A DNA stretch of 64,000 nucleotides from JAICLK01 sp963810525 (GCA_963810525.1 CAWENB010000002.1:248001-312000); one strand, 5' to 3'; counted from the first letter of the stretch, positions 8,029-17,362 are shown. Notes: generated by a model not told the origin, from the sequence alone. Translations and numbers: made by a program.

Positions 8029-9078
8029 GTGAAAATAAAACGCTTAATTATAAATCTGAACCGCTACATACCTGAAAAAAGTCGATGGCCCTTGGCGGTT
8101 TTGAGCGTATTGGCGATCGCCACACTCGGGTATTCCATGCTGCACGCTTCGGATGCCGCCTCGATTACGGTAGCAGTCGAAGCCGAAGCCGGCACACTGA
8201 CCGGTAACGCGAAGGTCATCGACGATACTTCCGCCTCCGGCGGTCAGGCGGTGGAGTTTACCGGCATTACCAACAGTAGCAGTAGCAACGGAGGGAGCAG
8301 TACCAAAAGCGGGGGAGGGAGCAGCAGTTCGAGCGGTGGCAGTTCCACGGGCAGCGGCCCGGTGATCAATTTACCGAAGAGTGCGTCCAACGAATGTGCG
8401 CTGGAGGGCGGCAATGTCGGTGGTTCGGGTTGTTACTTCTGGGGTCAAGGAATCCAGACCGGTTTGACGGCTACCGGAGCCCAGGTCACGATGTCGGCGA
8501 CCGCTCCGCAAGTAAGCGGCCAGGATTATCACGCCGACTCCGAGATGTATGTCGGGAATAGCAGCGAATCCTACAGCGTGGAAGTATGCGCCATAGTCGG
8601 GCCGAACAGCTCCACGCCGCATTTGCTCATAGATTACTGGAAAGATGGCGGGGTCTACGACAATGACTTCGTAGCCGTAAACGGGGCGCCGATTAACAAT
8701 GGTGATCCGATGCCGACGACCGGAACCTACGTCATTACCATCAAGTATGTCGGTTCACAGTGGCAAGTCTATTACAACAACCAGGAAGTCGGATATTATC
8801 CGGAGTCCGTCTGGGGCAATAACGTCTTTACGCAGGCCCAGTTCGTCGATATTTATGGCGAGGTCGAAGGTACCTCAACGGAGGAGACGACCTCGCAGAT
8901 GGGCAACGGGTTGCTGGGTACCGATGCCGGTTCGGCCTATTTCTCAAATTACAGCCTGATCGGCACAAGTACGAAACCGGATTTATCGGTAGCGGGCCCG
9001 AGCGGCGCGGCAGCCAACGTATATAAAGTCAGTTACGCTACCCCCACAGGCTTCCATTACGGCGGTCCGGGCTTTTAA
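8029..9078 (+). CDS. Neprosin-family (glutamic) peptidase, membrane anchored
   Basis: The 349-residue protein starts at GTG 8029. Residues 20-40 are a signal anchor. Residues 48-78 (AVEAEAGTLTGNA...GGQAVEF) form a short module shared with two glycosidases in this window, then comes a Ser/Gly linker to about 115. The remainder matches the neprosin domain: YSVEVCAIV, YWKDGGVYDN, WQVYYNNQEVGYYPESVW, FVDIYGEVEG and TSTEETTSQMGNG. Glu185 (SVEVC) and Glu278 (YGEVE) are the likely catalytic pair. Neprosins cleave after proline at low pH in characterised plant members. Activity here is inferred. Confidence 0.8.
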   Translation: MKIKRLIINLNRYIPEKSRWPLAVLSVLAIATLGYSMLHASDAASITVAVEAEAGTLTGNAKVIDDTSASGGQAVEFTGITNSSSSNGGSSTKSGGGSSSSSGGSSTGSGPVINLPKSASNECALEGGNVGGSGCYFWGQGIQTGLTATGAQVTMSATAPQVSGQDYHADSEMYVGNSSESYSVEVCAIVGPNSSTPHLLIDYWKDGGVYDNDFVAVNGAPINNGDPMPTTGTYVITIKYVGSQWQVYYNNQEVGYYPESVWGNNVFTQAQFVDIYGEVEGTSTEETTSQMGNGLLGTDAGSAYFSNYSLIGTSTKPDLSVAGPSGAAANVYKVSYATPTGFHYGGPGF

Positions 9079-9242
9079 GATAAAGCTTCGGTCGGGAATT
9101 GCCGTATTTGCGGGTTGAGAATGAAATTAGATTGCGAAGCAAACTATCTTCAACCGGCTGCATATCAGTGCCCGTTTTAAGCCCGGCTCAGTACTGGCAA
9201 TGACGCCTGAGATTTTTCTGGAAGTCTAAACTCTGGTTTGCA

Positions 9243-9273
9243 ATTTGCAAGTTCGAATCTCTCATCCCAGCCA
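9243..9273 (+). other. tRNA-like 3' end (right copy of a tRNA-type repeat)
   Basis: atttgcaagttcga (9243-9256) repeats the left copy at 7128 with one change and is followed by catccca-g-cca, which looks like a 3' acceptor strand with encoded CCA. The upstream bases do not fold into D, anticodon or T stems. The 9079-9350 gap contains no gene. Together with the left copy it frames 2.1 kb and may be a remnant attR/attL pair, but no integrase is present. Confidence 0.3.
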
Positions 9274-9350
9274 TATTGACATAAGCGTTATAGTGAAGCT
9301 ATAATAAATTTAGCTCTGTAATTAAATATAAATATAGGAACGTAAAGATT

Positions 9351-10553
9351 ATGAGATTTTTCTATATTGGAAAACGTTTAAATCAACGTGGTTTTGATCA
9401 TATTTTTATGGCTGTAGCTTTCATAGCCATAATAGGTATTGTTGGTGCGGGATATATTGTTATAAACGGTCATAAAACAGTAGGTACTTCGGACGCCTAC
9501 CCTGCCAACGGCACAACAGTTATGACCCCCATTCATGAAGGCAGTAACTACAAGGTTGTCGATACCATTACCGGCCCCAATATTCCGCCAACAAACAACG
9601 GCGGAGCGTGGTGTAATGATATAGCATATTATGATTCATATAATGGAAAACTCTACCTATCTGATTGGAACAACAAGCAAGTAGACGTCGTTAATCCCAA
9701 CTCGGATAAGCTACTTACTCCGTTTGGAGCCGGTACCTTTACGGGCATTGGGGGTTGTAACAGTTTTGACTACGAACAATCTGGCCCTGACGGCATAACT
9801 GCCGACGACCACGGCCAGCTCTGGGTTGCCAATGGAGACAGCACCGATCGTGTCTATAATGCGGACTCTGGAAAACTAATCGCGACCGTCAATACCGGTG
9901 GCAGCTTAAGAGCAGATGAGCAAACCTTCGACAAACGAAATAACGTCATTATCGTCACCAACCCCGGCGAGACAACGCCATTCTATTCGTTAATCGATGC
10001 TACAACGCATAAGGTTCTTGGCAAATACTATGTACCGGGCGCAACCGGCCTGGAACAGCCTGCTTGGGATGAAGTTAATGGTCTGGTCTACATGTCTATC
10101 CCGTCAACTAACACCAGCCCGAATGGCGGTGAAGTTGCCGTCATCAACCCGGCGCATTTGGCAAACCCGTTCGTGAAGGCGCTCACGACCGGCAGCGATT
10201 GCGGGCCGAGCGGTCTGGCGATCGACCAAGGTCGCCAGCTTGCGGCTTTAGGTTGTGCCGGCGGAGCTGAATTAATGAATTTGCACAGCGGTGCAATCGT
10301 TAAAACTGTTTCGCAAGTTATCGATACTGATGAAGTATGGTTCAACCCTAGCGAAAGCCGATTTTACTTTGGGTCATACACATACGGTGACCATGAGTCA
10401 GCATTAGGCGTGATTAGCTCCCAAACAAGACAGCTTGTGGCTAATGTCCAGCTGGGCAAGAATGGCTTCCATTCAATGGCTGCTGATCCGGATAATAACC
10501 GGGTGTACATGCCGATAGACGGTAAGGGCATCGTCGTTTACAAAGCACAATAG
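9351..10553 (+). CDS. Membrane-anchored beta-propeller protein
   Basis: The 400-residue protein has one N-terminal helix (residues 18-39, IFMAVAFIAIIGIVGAGYIVI) and then a long extracellular part of repeated blade-like segments: YYDSYNGKLYLSDWNNKQVDV, GPDGITADDHGQLWVANG, WDEVNGLVYMSIPS, GPSGLAIDQGRQLAALG and MAADPDNNRVYMPIDG. This is the pattern of YVTN/SMP-30-type propellers, probably six or seven blades. The N-terminus MRFFYIGKRLNQRGFDHI resembles the short leader before pilin-like helices. The role is probably surface binding, but the ligand is unknown. Confidence 0.7.
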   Translation: MRFFYIGKRLNQRGFDHIFMAVAFIAIIGIVGAGYIVINGHKTVGTSDAYPANGTTVMTPIHEGSNYKVVDTITGPNIPPTNNGGAWCNDIAYYDSYNGKLYLSDWNNKQVDVVNPNSDKLLTPFGAGTFTGIGGCNSFDYEQSGPDGITADDHGQLWVANGDSTDRVYNADSGKLIATVNTGGSLRADEQTFDKRNNVIIVTNPGETTPFYSLIDATTHKVLGKYYVPGATGLEQPAWDEVNGLVYMSIPSTNTSPNGGEVAVINPAHLANPFVKALTTGSDCGPSGLAIDQGRQLAALGCAGGAELMNLHSGAIVKTVSQVIDTDEVWFNPSESRFYFGSYTYGDHESALGVISSQTRQLVANVQLGKNGFHSMAADPDNNRVYMPIDGKGIVVYKAQ

Positions 10554-10568
10554 CTGACGCTATTACAA

Positions 10569-10611
10569 GCACCGAGGTTATGTACCGGTGCGCAGGATAT
10601 ATCATCTGCGC
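10569..10611 (+). terminator. Tandem hairpins after the propeller gene
   Basis: Two stems follow the stop codon closely: gcaccg/cggtgc (10569-10574 with 10586-10591) and gcgcag/ctgcgc (10590-10595 with 10606-10611). The first arm pair touches the second. There is no T tract, so this may be a factor-dependent end or mRNA-protecting structure. Confidence 0.4.
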
Positions 10612-10779
10612 GCCGGTATCTGGTTAGCCGCCAATACGATACATCCTGTCCAGTGGGTATAAAGGATAAAAAGTCGTCTCACCGTAGCACTTTGAGGACA
10701 ATAAATCCAGGTATAACGCGTTTCATTGACCAATCCTCCTGACCGAACTCATACTAAAGCCCGGAAAGGAGGGCGTCAG

Positions 10780-10908
10780 CATATATTTTCCAGCTTCACT
10801 GCCTTTCTGAAACTGGAAAGGATACGCCAGTCGACTGGCAAAACCTGGTATGAACAAAAGGCGGAGATTAACCGGTCGGCGACGCGAAGCTATCTGGCAA
10901 ACGCGTAA
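10780..10908 (+). pseudogene. Transposase C-terminal fragment
   Basis: The frame reads HIFSSFTAFLKLERIRQSTG then KTWYEQKAEINRSATRSYLA and stops at 10908. The pattern IF..F.AFL.LE..R..TG..WYE.K is that of the tail of IS4-like DDE transposases. No catalytic domain or start remains. The identification rests on the pattern only. Confidence 0.4.
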
Positions 10909-11003
10909 TACCTGGACTATCAGAACGATATATTCTATAATATACTATTGTTACTGGAAACGTAGTAACTGCTGCAGACGCCCAGGAAGACCTTACACTC
11001 TAC

Positions 11004-11141
11004 ATGCGTGGTGAAGAAGTTAAGGAGGTAAAAGCAGCAATCGGCTTAGCCGCACTGACGGCGGAACAAAACCAAGGGCTACCGGAAGAACTGCGTGTAA
11101 GGACCCTAGAGCTGGTGAGTGGACTAGGGCTCGAGGCTTAA
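11004..11141 (+). CDS. Possible 45-residue small protein
   Basis: ATG 11004 opens MRGEEVKEVKAAIGLAALTA and the frame closes at TAA 11139. The peptide is helical and acidic (EQNQGLPEELRVRTLELV). A tataat box lies about 70 bases upstream (near 10934). The frame is open for 17 codons before this ATG without another good start, so a longer or truncated gene is possible. Confidence 0.35.
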   Translation: MRGEEVKEVKAAIGLAALTAEQNQGLPEELRVRTLELVSGLGLEA

Positions 11142-11209
11142 CTTCGGTTTGATCTCGTGTATTTTTACCGAGTTGATCAAGCGCTTCAATTAATGTAAGG
11201 ATTTTTATA

Positions 11210-11659
11210 ATGAACGAGTCTTTCAGACTAACCAATGAAGACTGGGAATCGGCGTTAGCGTTAAGCAGGATGCATGCAGCATGCAACGTACCGCCGGATT
11301 TCGTATTTACCAGGCCAATTACGGTTGAAGAAGGTGAACTGGACATGATTACTCAAGACACTTTTTGGAATTACGCAGATGTAGTTGGCCGTACCGCGAT
11401 TGGCCTCGTGAGCCGCTTTGCCAGACTGTCAAGCTCGTGGGATTTTGAAAATTCGAGGCGTTACGGCTATTGTTGGCAATATGTTGACGAATTGGGTCGT
11501 AAGTGTGATTATGTTGCCATCACACCCGATAACTTAGCCCGCGCCCTCGCAAAGCATGGACGTTATGGGTTTAACGGCGCGGGCGAACAAACTGTTGGCC
11601 TGCTTGCGGACATGCTTGCTCACTATGTGGCGCAAGAGACGCAAGATACAGCAACATAG
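11210..11659 (+). CDS. Hypothetical protein, 149 aa
   Basis: I do not recognise this protein. It starts behind taaggattttt and reads MNESFRLTNEDWESALALSR. It is soluble, with NYADVVGRTAIGLVSRFARL, YGYCWQYVDELGRKCDYVAI and a helical C-terminus (GEQTVGLLADMLAHYV). It belongs to the set of short lineage-specific soluble genes scattered through this window. Confidence 0.55.
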   Translation: MNESFRLTNEDWESALALSRMHAACNVPPDFVFTRPITVEEGELDMITQDTFWNYADVVGRTAIGLVSRFARLSSSWDFENSRRYGYCWQYVDELGRKCDYVAITPDNLARALAKHGRYGFNGAGEQTVGLLADMLAHYVAQETQDTAT

Positions 11660-11836
11660 ATCAGGTCCGGGATGATTGGGGATACAATGTTGCGTACGAA
11701 AGCGGGTTAGTATAGTCACCGGTCGGAATTCGTGAGAAAAGGCCAAGGGGGCTAAAGCAGGTATCCCTATAGGCTAACTATCCCTTTATACCTATGCCAA
11801 CAGGCACCGAAATATAGTATTTCTTGTCGCTATTTT

Positions 11837-12172
11837 GTGACATTTTGCACCGTTGCTCGTTGTCAAGCTTCCAAAAGCGCACGTTTCGACCCGACCGACT
11901 ACGTGTACGACACTGCCAGACTCGATAAGCTCAAGCAAACCGCCGCATATATAGGCCAAAAACCTTGTCCAGGCGGACAGGAAACCTGCGATGTCTGGGC
12001 GGTCAATACCAAGGCTGAATCAATATCGATGTATGTAAATATAACAAATAATAGAATCATGAAAGTCTCATACTCGGGAGAACTTGTGAATAGCGACACA
12101 ACTCACAAATACGAAAACGAACACATTACGGAGCCCACGAATTACACAAATGCGCCTGCAGGATCGCAGTAA
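11837..12172 (+). CDS. Hypothetical protein, probably 5'-truncated
   Basis: The frame begins at GTG 11837 with no ribosome binding site, and its first residues (TFCTVARCQASKSARFDPTD) look like the interior of a protein. Four cysteines occur, two of them in PCPGGQETCDVW. The C-terminal part (ISMYVNITNNRIMKVSY, SGELVNSD) is beta-rich. It may be the extracellular end of a pilin-like or anchored protein whose N-terminus was lost. Function is unknown. Confidence 0.35.
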   Translation: MTFCTVARCQASKSARFDPTDYVYDTARLDKLKQTAAYIGQKPCPGGQETCDVWAVNTKAESISMYVNITNNRIMKVSYSGELVNSDTTHKYENEHITEPTNYTNAPAGSQ

Positions 12173-12251
12173 CAGTACGTTTAAAAGCAGCGCCACAGTT
12201 TTTCAAAAAAAGCATAAACAACGAATTTCCACATTTAGAAGCCTCCAAGAA

Positions 12252-12272
12252 GCTACCCTGTTGTTGGGTAGC
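12252..12272. terminator. Hairpin between convergent genes
   Basis: gctaccc (12252-12258) pairs with gggtagc (12266-12272) around tgttgtt. It lies between the plus-strand gene ending at 12172 and the minus-strand glycosidase ending at 12283, and could stop transcription from either side. The T tracts are weak. Confidence 0.4.
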
Positions 12273-12282
12273 CGAATTGAAA

Positions 12283-13839
12283 CTAGGGGCGTTGCGTAAT
12301 GGGCTCCAAATTCCGAAGAGATTGGGTGAGCGCCGGCAAAGCTTCACCGTTCCAGGCAGGGTTAAGCAGGCCATAACCCTCGGGACTGCCGTTGATCGTG
12401 GTGCCGTTCAGGGTCCAGTACGACCAATCGATATCACCGGCTTGCAAATACGACGTTATAGTCTGCCACCACGCTCCTTGCGCTGTCCCCGGGCCTAAAC
12501 AGCTGGCGACACTCGTATTACAAGTACCAAATTCTCCAAGCCAAACGGGCGCCTGATAGGATGACTTGCCCAACAGGTACCCCCACCACTGGCCAAGTTT
12601 AGTTGCACTCGTCCCCGTATCCCAGGAATAATTATGCGGCGAATACACCAGCTGGTGCGGGACTGACAGCTGAACGGGATACCCGATTACGCCGCGATCG
12701 CCATTGGCGGGGTTAACCGGCAAGTCAGTGTTGTCGTCGAAGCCGCCGAAGTAAACCGAATAGTTAACACCCTCGACAATAATGAGAAGGTTGGGGTTAA
12801 TCGCCTGCAGCTTATCACCAGCATTTGTTGCTGCTTGCTGCCAGTTCTCATATACGGGCGTCGACGGTCCGCCCCAAATGGAATCTAAGCCGAGGGTGGA
12901 GTCGTTGCGAGGTTCGTTACGCAAATCGGCACCGACCACCGCAGGCTGCGGGTCGGAGCCGTGCGGGCCGTACCTTGTGATGATGTCTTGCCAGGCTTGG
13001 AGCCAGCCGTTATTGCCTTGTTCGTATAGTTGCATTTGCTGGGCCGAAGTCATGGTCGACCAGCTTGGAGGTGCAGCCGGATTATAATTTTCCCACCATA
13101 ATGCGTTACCGTCCGTACTTGAGCAGCACCACTCGGCAGTAGAATTATGGTTATCCAGTATTACCATAATACCCTGGCGCGCCAATTCATTGACGACCCT
13201 GTCCATCAAATCACGTACATGCAAACCTTTGAGATCGGGGTTGGCTGCAACAGCCGATGAGGGTACAACGGGGTTGGCATTCCAGGTGTCAGTGGCCCAA
13301 AGCAATCGGACCGAATTGATGCCAAGCTTCTTGATATTCGTCACGATAGTAGTCAGAGACTGGCGGTCGAGCCCGGCTGGAGCATAGCTGGCTTCTTCAA
13401 AACCGAACCAACTAGCACTTACCAACTTAACCCGCGAATCCGGGTTGGATTTGCTCACAATGAAACGACCGTTGGTGGTGAGCGGCAACGAAGGCAAAGG
13501 GTAGCTCGGACCTGATGAAACTGTCCGGCTGGTTTTAGACGGGTCCGGCTGTTTTGATTGGGCCGAGGCACACGTGCCGCTTCCGAATTTTAGCTCGTAA
13601 CCGCCATAGGCACTCTTATTCGCAACGACGGTAGCGCAACCACTCACCACGCCACCGTGAGTAGCAACGGCAATAGAATTATCTAATGCCAGAGCGAACG
13701 TTAGGAAAAACAGGCCAACCGCCGAAAAAATCAAGGCATATATCAACTCCAACGGCTGCGCGGAAAGTAGATAGCGCAAGATGGGTAGTTTCGACAAATA
13801 CCGTAACACTTGCCTAATATTACGTTTAAAACCCATCAT
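12283..13839 (-). CDS. Glycoside hydrolase family 5-like (clan GH-A), membrane anchored
   Basis: The protein is about 518 residues. The start is ATG 13839 or the adjacent ATG 13836, both behind ggtggag; the GTG at 13848 is less likely. A signal anchor (LIYALIFSAVGLFFLTFALAL) is followed by a variant of the shared module (THGGVVSGCATVV...YGGYELKFG) and a Pro/Ser linker. The catalytic domain has LGINSVRLLW, VILDNHNS, the acid/base Glu in DLRNEPRND, HNYSWDTG and the nucleophile Glu in VWLGEFGTC, all typical of GH5 cellulase-type enzymes. It probably hydrolyses a beta-glucan or mannan outside the cell. It overlaps the upstream gene, so the two are translated together. Confidence 0.85.
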   Translation of the reverse strand: MMGFKRNIRQVLRYLSKLPILRYLLSAQPLELIYALIFSAVGLFFLTFALALDNSIAVATHGGVVSGCATVVANKSAYGGYELKFGSGTCASAQSKQPDPSKTSRTVSSGPSYPLPSLPLTTNGRFIVSKSNPDSRVKLVSASWFGFEEASYAPAGLDRQSLTTIVTNIKKLGINSVRLLWATDTWNANPVVPSSAVAANPDLKGLHVRDLMDRVVNELARQGIMVILDNHNSTAEWCCSSTDGNALWWENYNPAAPPSWSTMTSAQQMQLYEQGNNGWLQAWQDIITRYGPHGSDPQPAVVGADLRNEPRNDSTLGLDSIWGGPSTPVYENWQQAATNAGDKLQAINPNLLIIVEGVNYSVYFGGFDDNTDLPVNPANGDRGVIGYPVQLSVPHQLVYSPHNYSWDTGTSATKLGQWWGYLLGKSSYQAPVWLGEFGTCNTSVASCLGPGTAQGAWWQTITSYLQAGDIDWSYWTLNGTTINGSPEGYGLLNPAWNGEALPALTQSLRNLEPITQRP

Positions 13840-14530
13840 AAGCTCCACCGCCTTTATGCCGCCGAAACCATATGAGTACAGCTATAAGTACCGCGACTAT
13901 TGCCGATAACGCAGCGATCAAATATCGCTCCATACGCTTATGATTACTGCTTGTACTATCGGACCCGGTTGGCGAACCATTGCCGCCTTGCGCAACGGGA
14001 GTTGTTACGGTCGCGTTGGAATTACAATTACCGCCGCTGCCGGTCGGTACGCATCGCACATCTGAAGTTAGCAGTATCTCATCCAAACTTACGCCGGCCG
14101 CCGTCCCCGTAAGAGTCAACTTATGTGGCCCGGCTGTCAAATTCGAGAGCTGCACCGTTAAGGCCGGGTTGCCATTGGTATAGCTAACCCATGTCCAGGT
14201 ATTAGCCTTTAACGATGATCCGCCACCCACCATAAAACAATGGCTTGCATCCACTTGTAGCATATACGTATTAGCCTTCGGATCCGGGACCAGCATGTGG
14301 CTCCAAACGCGGTACGTGCCGGTGATTTTGACGTCGGCCACTAAAGTTTCTTTACCGTAATTGAATGCCGGGACCGGGCAAGTATTACTTGCCGCAAAGA
14401 CGCTGCCCCCAGCTGAAAAATCAAATAACGCAATGGCGACAAACAATGAAATAATTAAGCCTATGGTTCCCGGCCATACGTGCAGTCGGGTTCCAACTTC
14501 CCCTGATTTGCTACAAGCCCTCAATTTCAC
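13826..14530 (-). CDS. Anchored carbohydrate-binding-like surface protein
   Basis: The 234-residue protein has a signal peptide (IGLIISLFVAIALFDFSAGGSVFA), a beta-sandwich-like domain, a Ser/Thr/Gly linker and a C-terminal helix (YLIAALSAIVAVLIAVLIWF) followed by RRHK, so it is held in the membrane by its end. The pattern YRVWSHMLVPDPKANTY, ALTVQLSNLTAGPHKLTLTG and VSLDEILLTSD resembles carbohydrate-binding modules of the CBM6/35 kind. Its 3' end overlaps the start of the GH5 gene, suggesting a binding partner for the enzyme. The family assignment is inferred from pattern only. Confidence 0.65.
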   Translation of the reverse strand: MKLRACSKSGEVGTRLHVWPGTIGLIISLFVAIALFDFSAGGSVFAASNTCPVPAFNYGKETLVADVKITGTYRVWSHMLVPDPKANTYMLQVDASHCFMVGGGSSLKANTWTWVSYTNGNPALTVQLSNLTAGPHKLTLTGTAAGVSLDEILLTSDVRCVPTGSGGNCNSNATVTTPVAQGGNGSPTGSDSTSSNHKRMERYLIAALSAIVAVLIAVLIWFRRHKGGGAYDGF

Positions 14531-14844
14531 ATCCGTAATAACTGCCCATGCACAGTCTTTTAATAAGTAATGGCCCGAGCAAATGTGTTGCCCATAGCTC
14601 TTATACTACCAGCAGTTTGCACATTGTACACGAGCGGTACTTTTAGCCTGCCGACATTGCCGGCGGAAAAAGTAGGTAACTTGGCTAACCATGGCGGATA
14701 AGCTGCGCAGCTCTACCGTTCCCGGTTTGTTCCCGTAGATTTGCTTGCCCGAACACGGGATATGTTTGTTAGCGTAGAAATCGTATGATAATCTTGCAGC
14801 CAATTACGTGGTAGTGTAAATTTGTAATTTAACTGGAGTTTGTA
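14531..14844. other. Intergenic region without recognised content
   Basis: This 314-bp divergent spacer separates the surface-protein operon from a plus-strand unknown gene. I see no frame with family features and no clear -35/-10 pair. A Shine-Dalgarno tggag precedes the gene at 14845. Confidence 0.5.
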
Positions 14845-15525
14845 ATGAGTATCGACACGGTCGCACCGAACGTCGCTCCCCATCCAAGCGCCTTCGGCTT
14901 ACCGGAGGAGTTGGATTGGACGTATGATCAAGCAGTAGTTCTGGGTACCGTGGTCGTAGATCATACGCTGGCCGTCAGTTCTTTGAGACGTATGGTACAT
15001 ATATCTCCTGCTGTATTAAATTTTGGCGAAGCAGATACAGGCTGGTCAGGAGTCGGCGTTACGATACCCGCCGGTTGGGATACCGGACGACACCCGATCA
15101 GCGATGATGCTAATTACGGTAATCAGACAGGTGTTAATTCACTCAGAAGACAAGAAAATCAAACAGTCCTGACTAGGGGTGCTGCGGGCGCGCTTGCTCT
15201 TGGTTTAGCGACATGGTTTCAAGTCGGACCGAACGCACGAGTGGCGGTCTTACGGCCTAACCCTGATTTTGATCCGGCACGCGCCGAAGCTCTTGTTGAG
15301 GCTTCAGGCTTCCAAAATCAACGGCTACACCCTTATGATCAAGATGACGTCGATGCTATTCGGCTGGCAGGATTCGATGCTGGACAGTCACTTGACGCAT
15401 TACTGGCGAGGCTTCATTCCAGACAGCCCTATGAGGGCCTTAGCGTCGGTGTAACGGATGGTGGCAGCAAAGTAAACCACCTCAGCCACGATCTCGTTTT
15501 ACTGCAATCATCTGCCACGGCGTGA
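14845..15525 (+). CDS. Hypothetical protein, 226 aa
   Basis: I do not recognise this protein. It starts behind actggagtttgta. It is soluble and alpha/beta in look, with LDWTYDQAVVLGTVVVDHTL, GWSGVGVTIPAGWDTGRH, a glycine- and alanine-rich GAAGALALGLATWFQVG and, near the end, DQDDVDAIRLAGFDAGQSLD. It has no cysteine, signal peptide or membrane helix. Neighbours on both sides are unrelated. Confidence 0.55.
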   Translation: MSIDTVAPNVAPHPSAFGLPEELDWTYDQAVVLGTVVVDHTLAVSSLRRMVHISPAVLNFGEADTGWSGVGVTIPAGWDTGRHPISDDANYGNQTGVNSLRRQENQTVLTRGAAGALALGLATWFQVGPNARVAVLRPNPDFDPARAEALVEASGFQNQRLHPYDQDDVDAIRLAGFDAGQSLDALLARLHSRQPYEGLSVGVTDGGSKVNHLSHDLVLLQSSATA

Positions 15526-15634
15526 ACAATCAAATAAGCTTTCTTATGCGGTGTTTTTCGGTATGTTAATTTAGGAATTAAAAGATGACGGATTTACTAT
15601 ATTCTAAACAATTTATATGTGAATTATATTAGAC

Positions 15635-17029
15635 TTAACCATCTTCGCCGTAAGCGCGGATTAATTCCCCGCGCAAATCCATGACCAGTTCTGGCGACGA
15701 GAGATACCCTGATACTGCACCCAGTACTGATCGAACTATTGCGGAACGCTTAATCTGCCTTCGCCTTTGGTATAGCAGGGAAGGCGAATCATACTCTACT
15801 CTCGGAAGATAGCGATAACGAACACCGGTTTCCTTTTCGGTCACTGCAGTTAATTGCCTCAATAAAGTAAGCACCTCATTAGATAAAGTTACACCGCGGC
15901 GAGGCCGCACATTATATTTTTCTATGCAGATCTGACCAACTAACCGTCTTATTGTCGCGCCGTTGTTGGCTAACGTTGAGGTCTCCGTCCCGTTACTGGC
16001 TATACGGGTCAGCTCGTTTAGCCTTCTTTCGTCGTTTACTTGGCCAACGGCGGGCTGGATTGCCGCGGGCAGCACGAATTTTCTAAGCACTTTGTCCCAT
16101 ATTGCGGTGCCACTGCTCAAAACATAGGCTAACCCGTTACCCCTGTCTTCCGGTTCAACAATAGTCGTATATTTCACACATTCATGAATATTCCGTAATG
16201 CAACCTTTGGAACTTCGTCGCAAGCAAATTGTTCGATTGCCGATAGGGCTCCTAACATATCTATACGGGGGTCTATAACGCCGATAGATGGGTGGCGCTC
16301 TTCAGTCCTCAGTTCATGCCAAGCAGTTGAAGCGTGTTTGCTAGGGAAAGCTTCGGTTATGCGGAAGCCGGTTGCCATTCCGGCGTGAAGCTGTAACGCT
16401 TCCAGCGCGTTCAGGTTATGTTGCACTGCTGCCACGAGTGTTGCCCCTTCCGGCGTCCATAACCTCATGAGTTTGTCATCTCCGCGCCGCCTTAAGGCAA
16501 TATTTACGTGAGTCGCCAGAATGACGCCCTTATGTCCATGCTGCTGCATAACGTACCCGATAGCTTGAATAATCTGCCAATAGCGTTCAATTGCCGTGCT
16601 GGCGTTCGCAGGAGTTGATTGTATCTCAATAATGTCATCTTGATCCAAGTTATACCGGGTCGGTATTTCCCCGGACAAATCAGAATCCTGAACCATAACC
16701 GGTCCGGGATTTTGTTCAGGCAGTATAACGGCGCCTTTCTCCCACGTTGGTTGCCCTGCAGCGCTGGCACCGGTTAAAAACTCTACGATCTTTTCGTAAA
16801 AATAGACGTTGTCAAAAGTCCGGACGTTTTCATGACGGATTGCAGGATCTGCTACGGCGGTCGCTTCAATTTCCAAACCGAACGTAGCCTCATAGCCCAA
16901 GGCACGGATTTGGGCTTCCAGTTCATGCAACCGGTCTTCAACGACCATCGATTCCGAAGTAAAGACGGCTTCGACCGTTGCCTGCAATTCAGCAGTTTCG
17001 CCGTAAACTACCGGAGAAATACCGCTCAT
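15635..17029 (-). CDS. Unknown enzyme, possibly of the glutamine-synthetase/gamma-glutamylcysteine-ligase-like fold
   Basis: The 464-residue protein opens MSGISPVVYGETAELQATVE. Three separated motifs recall the carboxylate-amine ligase fold: GYEATFGLEIEATAV (an acidic strand), DQDDIIEIQSTPANAS and GVILATHVNIALRRRGDD, where GCS-type enzymes have Glu-rich strands and a His-x-Asn strand. The C-terminal third is basic and helical (QRRRQIKRSAIVRSVLGAVSG). Overall similarity is weak, so the fold is a suggestion only. It is a single gene between an unknown gene and a toxin-antitoxin pair. Confidence 0.4.
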   Translation of the reverse strand: MSGISPVVYGETAELQATVEAVFTSESMVVEDRLHELEAQIRALGYEATFGLEIEATAVADPAIRHENVRTFDNVYFYEKIVEFLTGASAAGQPTWEKGAVILPEQNPGPVMVQDSDLSGEIPTRYNLDQDDIIEIQSTPANASTAIERYWQIIQAIGYVMQQHGHKGVILATHVNIALRRRGDDKLMRLWTPEGATLVAAVQHNLNALEALQLHAGMATGFRITEAFPSKHASTAWHELRTEERHPSIGVIDPRIDMLGALSAIEQFACDEVPKVALRNIHECVKYTTIVEPEDRGNGLAYVLSSGTAIWDKVLRKFVLPAAIQPAVGQVNDERRLNELTRIASNGTETSTLANNGATIRRLVGQICIEKYNVRPRRGVTLSNEVLTLLRQLTAVTEKETGVRYRYLPRVEYDSPSLLYQRRRQIKRSAIVRSVLGAVSGYLSSPELVMDLRGELIRAYGEDG

Positions 17030-17326
17030 AATGACATAATTACAGTAATTTTACTTTTACGCCATACATTTAAGCAACCGCTAGTGATACGCGTCCTCTT
17101 TACTCACCCCATTTTTACAACTTTTAATGTCTTTCATGAAAACCCGTTAAACGACTCCACATAACAATGTGGAATTTAACATCGTAGGAGTTGTTTATAC
17201 TCAAAATAAAGTCAGTTTCATGACGTTTACAAATGCTTCATTTCGTTACCGAAGTGTTCGTGAATCGACCCCTATGGCCAGCCACACGATCTCGAAATTG
17301 TAATCATAGTGATTAGTTAATATTTG

Positions 17327-17359
17327 TTGACACTTTCATACTAATAACATTATAATGTT
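17327..17359 (+). promoter_or_regulatory. Promoter and palindromic operator of the toxin-antitoxin operon
   Basis: TTGACA (17327-17332) and TATAAT (17351-17356) are both consensus with an 18-bp spacer. A perfect 14-bp palindrome aacattataatgtt (17346-17359) covers the -10 box and is the natural site for autorepression by the AbrB-type antitoxin. The start codon is only six bases after the -10 box, so the mRNA should be leaderless. The rest of the 17030-17326 spacer holds nothing I recognise. Confidence 0.8.
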
Positions 17360-17362
17360 CAT

